From NCBI GenBank assembly GCA_001798565.1, contig MGSR01000028.1:958-8855 (forward strand): a stretch of DNA of 7,898 nt, read 5' to 3'. This DNA comes from Deltaproteobacteria bacterium RIFCSPLOWO2_12_FULL_60_16 (GTDB lineage Bacteria > Desulfobacterota > Binatia > UBA9968). Below are positions 5,992 to 7,898 of this stretch, in pieces. How positions within the stretch are numbered: position 1 is the stretch's first letter; each line of letters starts with the position of its first letter. The position numbers were made by a program, and so were the translations under genes. A model generated the notes under the pieces. It made no database searches. It saw nothing but the letters and a program-made list of their open reading frames with translations, and was not told where the DNA came from.

Positions 5992-6015
5992 CGGAGTTTT
6001 CTGACCAGACTGCCC

Positions 6016-6786
6016 ATGCTTTCGCTCCTGACCCACATCGGTAGATTCACCCTCCGCCAGCTCTCAGAAATGGGCAGGATGTTTCTGTTTCTGCTCGCGG
6101 CCATCTTCCTCGCGTTTCGTCCGCCGGCCAAAATAGGGCTCATTATCCACCATATCAAGACAATCGGCGTCGACTCGCTGTCGGTCGTGCTCCTCTCCGG
6201 TTTTTTTACCGGAATGGTCATGGGCTTCCAGGGCTATTATAGCCTGAGAAAGTTCAACGCCGAAAGCTGGCTCGGCTCGGCGGCGGCGCTGGGTCTGTTG
6301 CGCGAGCTCGGCCCCGTGCTGTCCGCCTTCATGGTGACGGGGCGAACCGGCTCTGCGATGGCCGCGGAGCTCGGCACCATGCGGGCCACGGAGCAGATCG
6401 ACGCCCTCTACTCGATGGCGATCAACCCGATCAAATACCTCGTCTCGCCGCGGATCATCGCCGGTCTGATCGCGATGCCGCTGCTCACCGCGATCTTCGA
6501 CGTGGTAGGGATCTACGGCGCCTACCTGGTGGGCGTCGGGCTGCTCGGGGTAAGCTCCGGCAGTTATTTCTCGGGAATGGAGAGCAGCGTCGTTTTCAAC
6601 GATGTCTATAGCGGCTTTATGAAGTCTTTGAGCTTCGGCCTGATCATCACCTGGGTCTGTTGTTACAAGGGTTTCCATGCCCCGCCCATGGCCACGGGAG
6701 TAAGCCAGGCGACCACCGAGTCGGTGGTTCTTTCCTTCGTGCTGATTCTCGTTTGGGATTATTTCCTGACTTCGGTGATGCTGTGA
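6016..6786 (+). CDS. mlaE: MlaE-family phospholipid ABC transporter permease
   Basis: 256 residues from the ATG at 6016. This is the inner-membrane permease of the Mla (MCE) system, which moves phospholipids between inner and outer membranes. Hydrophobic segments lie at about 22-45, 55-72, 88-108, 145-180, 205-216 and 236-254. The conserved core RELGPVLSAFMVTGR (96-110) and the MRATEQIDAL coupling segment (122-131), where the ATPase docks, are intact. So are the C-terminal CYKGF and QATTESVV motifs. The start is a choice. The same frame is open from 5902, with ATGs at 5902 and 5962, but those would overlap or abut trmN6 and add a non-conserved 18-38 residues. Start 6016 gives the usual family length of about 260. 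mlaF follows after 30 bp. Function is secure; the start is moderately so. Confidence 0.93.
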   Translation: MLSLLTHIGRFTLRQLSEMGRMFLFLLAAIFLAFRPPAKIGLIIHHIKTIGVDSLSVVLLSGFFTGMVMGFQGYYSLRKFNAESWLGSAAALGLLRELGPVLSAFMVTGRTGSAMAAELGTMRATEQIDALYSMAINPIKYLVSPRIIAGLIAMPLLTAIFDVVGIYGAYLVGVGLLGVSSGSYFSGMESSVVFNDVYSGFMKSLSFGLIITWVCCYKGFHAPPMATGVSQATTESVVLSFVLILVWDYFLTSVML

Positions 6787-6812
6787 TGAAAGCGTTGAAA
6801 AACTTATGGTGA
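6786..6812 (+). other. Eight-codon mini-ORF linking mlaE and mlaF
   Basis: The last base of the mlaE stop forms TGATG with an ATG that opens an 8-residue frame (MKALKNLW). Its TGA ends 4 nt before the mlaF ATG. It tiles the gap exactly, as if for translational coupling by re-initiation, but may be chance. Confidence 0.2.
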
Positions 6813-6816
6813 GAAG

Positions 6817-7563
6817 ATGATACGTGTCGTCGACGTCCACAAGAGCTTTGGCGGTCAGCAGGTGCTCAAGGGAGTGAACTTGAATTTCACCACCGGCAAG
6901 ATCACCACCATCGTGGGAACCAGCGGTTGCGGCAAGACCGTGCTGCTCAAGCACCTGAACGCCCTTCTCCTCCCGGATCGAGGCGAGGTCCTCGTGGACG
7001 ATATCGACATCACCAAGCTCAGGCAAAAGGAATTGTACGCGATGCGAGGCCGATTCGGCGTCCTGTTCCAGGGCGCCGCGCTGCTCGATTCCATGACGAT
7101 CTTCGACAACGTCGCCTTCCCGTTGAGGGAAAAGACGCGGATGGGCGAGCCCGAGATGCGTAAAAAAGTGGAGGAGCGCTTGGACCAGGTGGGGTTGGAA
7201 GGCATGGGATACAAATACCCGGCGGAGCTGAGCGGCGGGATGAAAAAACGCGCCGGGCTGGCCCGCGCGCTGGTCATGGATCCGGAGATCGTCCTGTTCG
7301 ACGAGCCGACCACCGGCCTCGATCCGGTCCTGGCGACCGGGATCCACCAGCTCATCGCGCGCACCCAGCAGGCCTTCGGCTTCACCGGCGTGGTCGTGAG
7401 CCACACGATCCCTCAAGTCTTTGAAATCTCCGATTATGTCGCTATACTGGCGGACGGGGTCATCGAGGAGGCCAAGCCCACGAAAGAATTCCAGGCGTCA
7501 CAAAACCCGGTCGTACAACAATTTATCAAAGGAGAAATCGAAGGCCCCATCCGGGTCCTCTAG
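6817..7563 (+). CDS. mlaF: MlaF-family ABC transporter ATPase
   Basis: 248 residues, the cytoplasmic ATPase that powers the Mla phospholipid transporter with MlaE. Motifs are complete and in order: Walker A GTSGCGKT (34-41), Q-loop VLFQGAALLDSMT (82-94, Gln85), ABC signature LSGGMKKRAGLARAL (138-152), Walker B IVLFDEPTTGLDP (158-170) with Glu163, and switch His196 in VVSHTI. FQGAALLDSMTIFDNV is the characteristic MlaF/Ttg2A wording. The C-terminal extension (about 225-248) is where family members contact the partner subunit. The ATG at 6817 follows GGTGAGAAG, a weak Shine-Dalgarno. The stop TAG (7561-7563) is part of the ribosome site of the next gene. Annotation is secure. Confidence 0.96.
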   Translation: MIRVVDVHKSFGGQQVLKGVNLNFTTGKITTIVGTSGCGKTVLLKHLNALLLPDRGEVLVDDIDITKLRQKELYAMRGRFGVLFQGAALLDSMTIFDNVAFPLREKTRMGEPEMRKKVEERLDQVGLEGMGYKYPAELSGGMKKRAGLARALVMDPEIVLFDEPTTGLDPVLATGIHQLIARTQQAFGFTGVVVSHTIPQVFEISDYVAILADGVIEEAKPTKEFQASQNPVVQQFIKGEIEGPIRVL

Positions 7564-7567
7564 GAGG
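7562..7567 (+). promoter_or_regulatory. Ribosome binding site of mlaD, overlapping the mlaF stop
   Basis: AGGAGG, a perfect Shine-Dalgarno, begins inside the TAG stop of mlaF and ends 5 nt before a TTG codon at 7573. It fixes the TTG as the mlaD start and implies translational coupling. Confidence 0.85.
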
Positions 7568-7572
7568 ATTCC

Positions 7573-7898
7573 TTGCCCAACCAGGGACGGACAGAATTAG
7601 TAGTAGGCGTCTTTGTCCTCGTCGGGATTATCTGCCTCGGCTATCTCGCGATCCGCTTGGGCAAAGTCGAAGTGCTGGGCAACAACGGCTACGTCGTGTA
7701 CGCCGATTTCGCCTCGGTGGCGGGCCTTAAGGTCGGAGACCCCGTCGAGATCGCCGGAGTCAAGGTAGGAAAAGTGGAGACGATTGGTCTCAACGACGAC
7801 CGGGCGCGCCTCGCCATACGAGTCGAGCCCCAGGTGAAGCTTCAGGACGATGTGATCGCGTCGGTCCGGGCCCGCGGGCTGATCGGTGACAAGTTCGT
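7573..7898 (+). CDS. mlaD: MlaD-family MCE-domain lipid-transport protein (5' part, runs off the window)
   Basis: 108 codons are visible from a TTG start set by a perfect AGGAGG 5 nt upstream; there is no competing ATG near. The protein has a short cytoplasmic N-terminus (MPNQGRTEL), one membrane anchor (about 10-27) and then an MCE domain from about residue 38. YADFASVAGLKVGDPVEIAG (43-62) and VKVGKVETI (63-71) are the signature. The visible end, RARGLIGDKF (99-108), is the usual end of the first MCE half. MlaD forms a hexameric ring in the periplasm, anchored to the MlaFE complex, and channels phospholipid. It is the third gene of the operon; mlaC or mlaB-like genes might follow beyond the edge. 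Identification is secure, completeness unknown. Confidence 0.94.
   Translation, partial: MPNQGRTELVVGVFVLVGIICLGYLAIRLGKVEVLGNNGYVVYADFASVAGLKVGDPVEIAGVKVGKVETIGLNDDRARLAIRVEPQVKLQDDVIASVRARGLIGDKF

Noticed and set aside
5902..6015. Longer N-terminus for MlaE from 5902 or 5962
   Set aside because: It would overlap the trmN6 coding region or abut its start, lacks a ribosome site and adds residues not seen in the family. The possibility is kept open in the mlaE entry.
5596..6036. 146-residue - strand frame overlapping the trmN6 N-terminus
   Set aside because: It is a frame-shifted shadow of trmN6; the real frame holds the SAM motif and the FSLDAVLLGHFA segment.
6064..7416. 450-residue open frame on the - strand across mlaE and mlaF
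   Set aside because: It is rich in His, Arg, Asp and Gln as expected for the antisense of membrane and ATPase genes, matches no family, and overlaps two secure genes.

Overview
The window looks like ordinary core chromosome from a Gram-negative bacterium of moderately high GC. The evidence is a phospholipid-transport (Mla) operon that only makes sense in a cell with an outer membrane, an exported DUF4124/retropepsin protein, DciA as probable helicase loader, and a B12-dependent class II ribonucleotide reductase. Gene content and order resemble Deltaproteobacteria and related candidate lineages (Binatota or NC10-like), but that placement is inference. I see no rRNA, tRNA, CRISPR, insertion sequence or phage gene.

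Layout. 1-501 (-): 5' part of a ModA-like solute-binding protein with no signal peptide, cut by the window edge. 586-1185 (+): exported DUF4124 plus retropepsin-like aspartic protease. 1199-1528 (-): small HNH-type protein in which the first HNH histidine is tyrosine, lying 36 bp after 1565-4321 (-), nrdJ. 4322-4722: a 401-bp AT-rich intergenic region. 4723-5193 (+): dciA. 5202-5963 (-): TrmN6/YfiC-like methyltransferase. 6016-6786, 6817-7563 and 7573 to the edge (+): mlaE-mlaF-mlaD, with mlaD incomplete.

The most informative non-coding stretch is the divergent nrdJ/dciA region. On the nrdJ strand it holds a near-consensus sigma70 promoter (TTGACA, 18 bp, CATAAT) with an A/T-rich palindrome directly upstream. 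Two NrdR-box-like 16-mers lie exactly 31 bp apart over and just downstream of that promoter, the classic tandem NrdR arrangement. Closer to dciA there is a full match to the IHF consensus overlapping an 8/9 DnaA box, and two further DnaA-like boxes lie elsewhere in the region. This suggests that dNTP supply (NrdJ) and helicase loading (DciA) are controlled from one shared region.

The three mla genes form a tight operon: MlaE permease, MlaF ATPase and the membrane-anchored MCE protein MlaD. They form the inner-membrane core that moves phospholipids between the two membranes. No clearly new multi-gene system is visible. The points worth a second look are regulatory (nrdJ/dciA region) and the altered HNH protein beside nrdJ.
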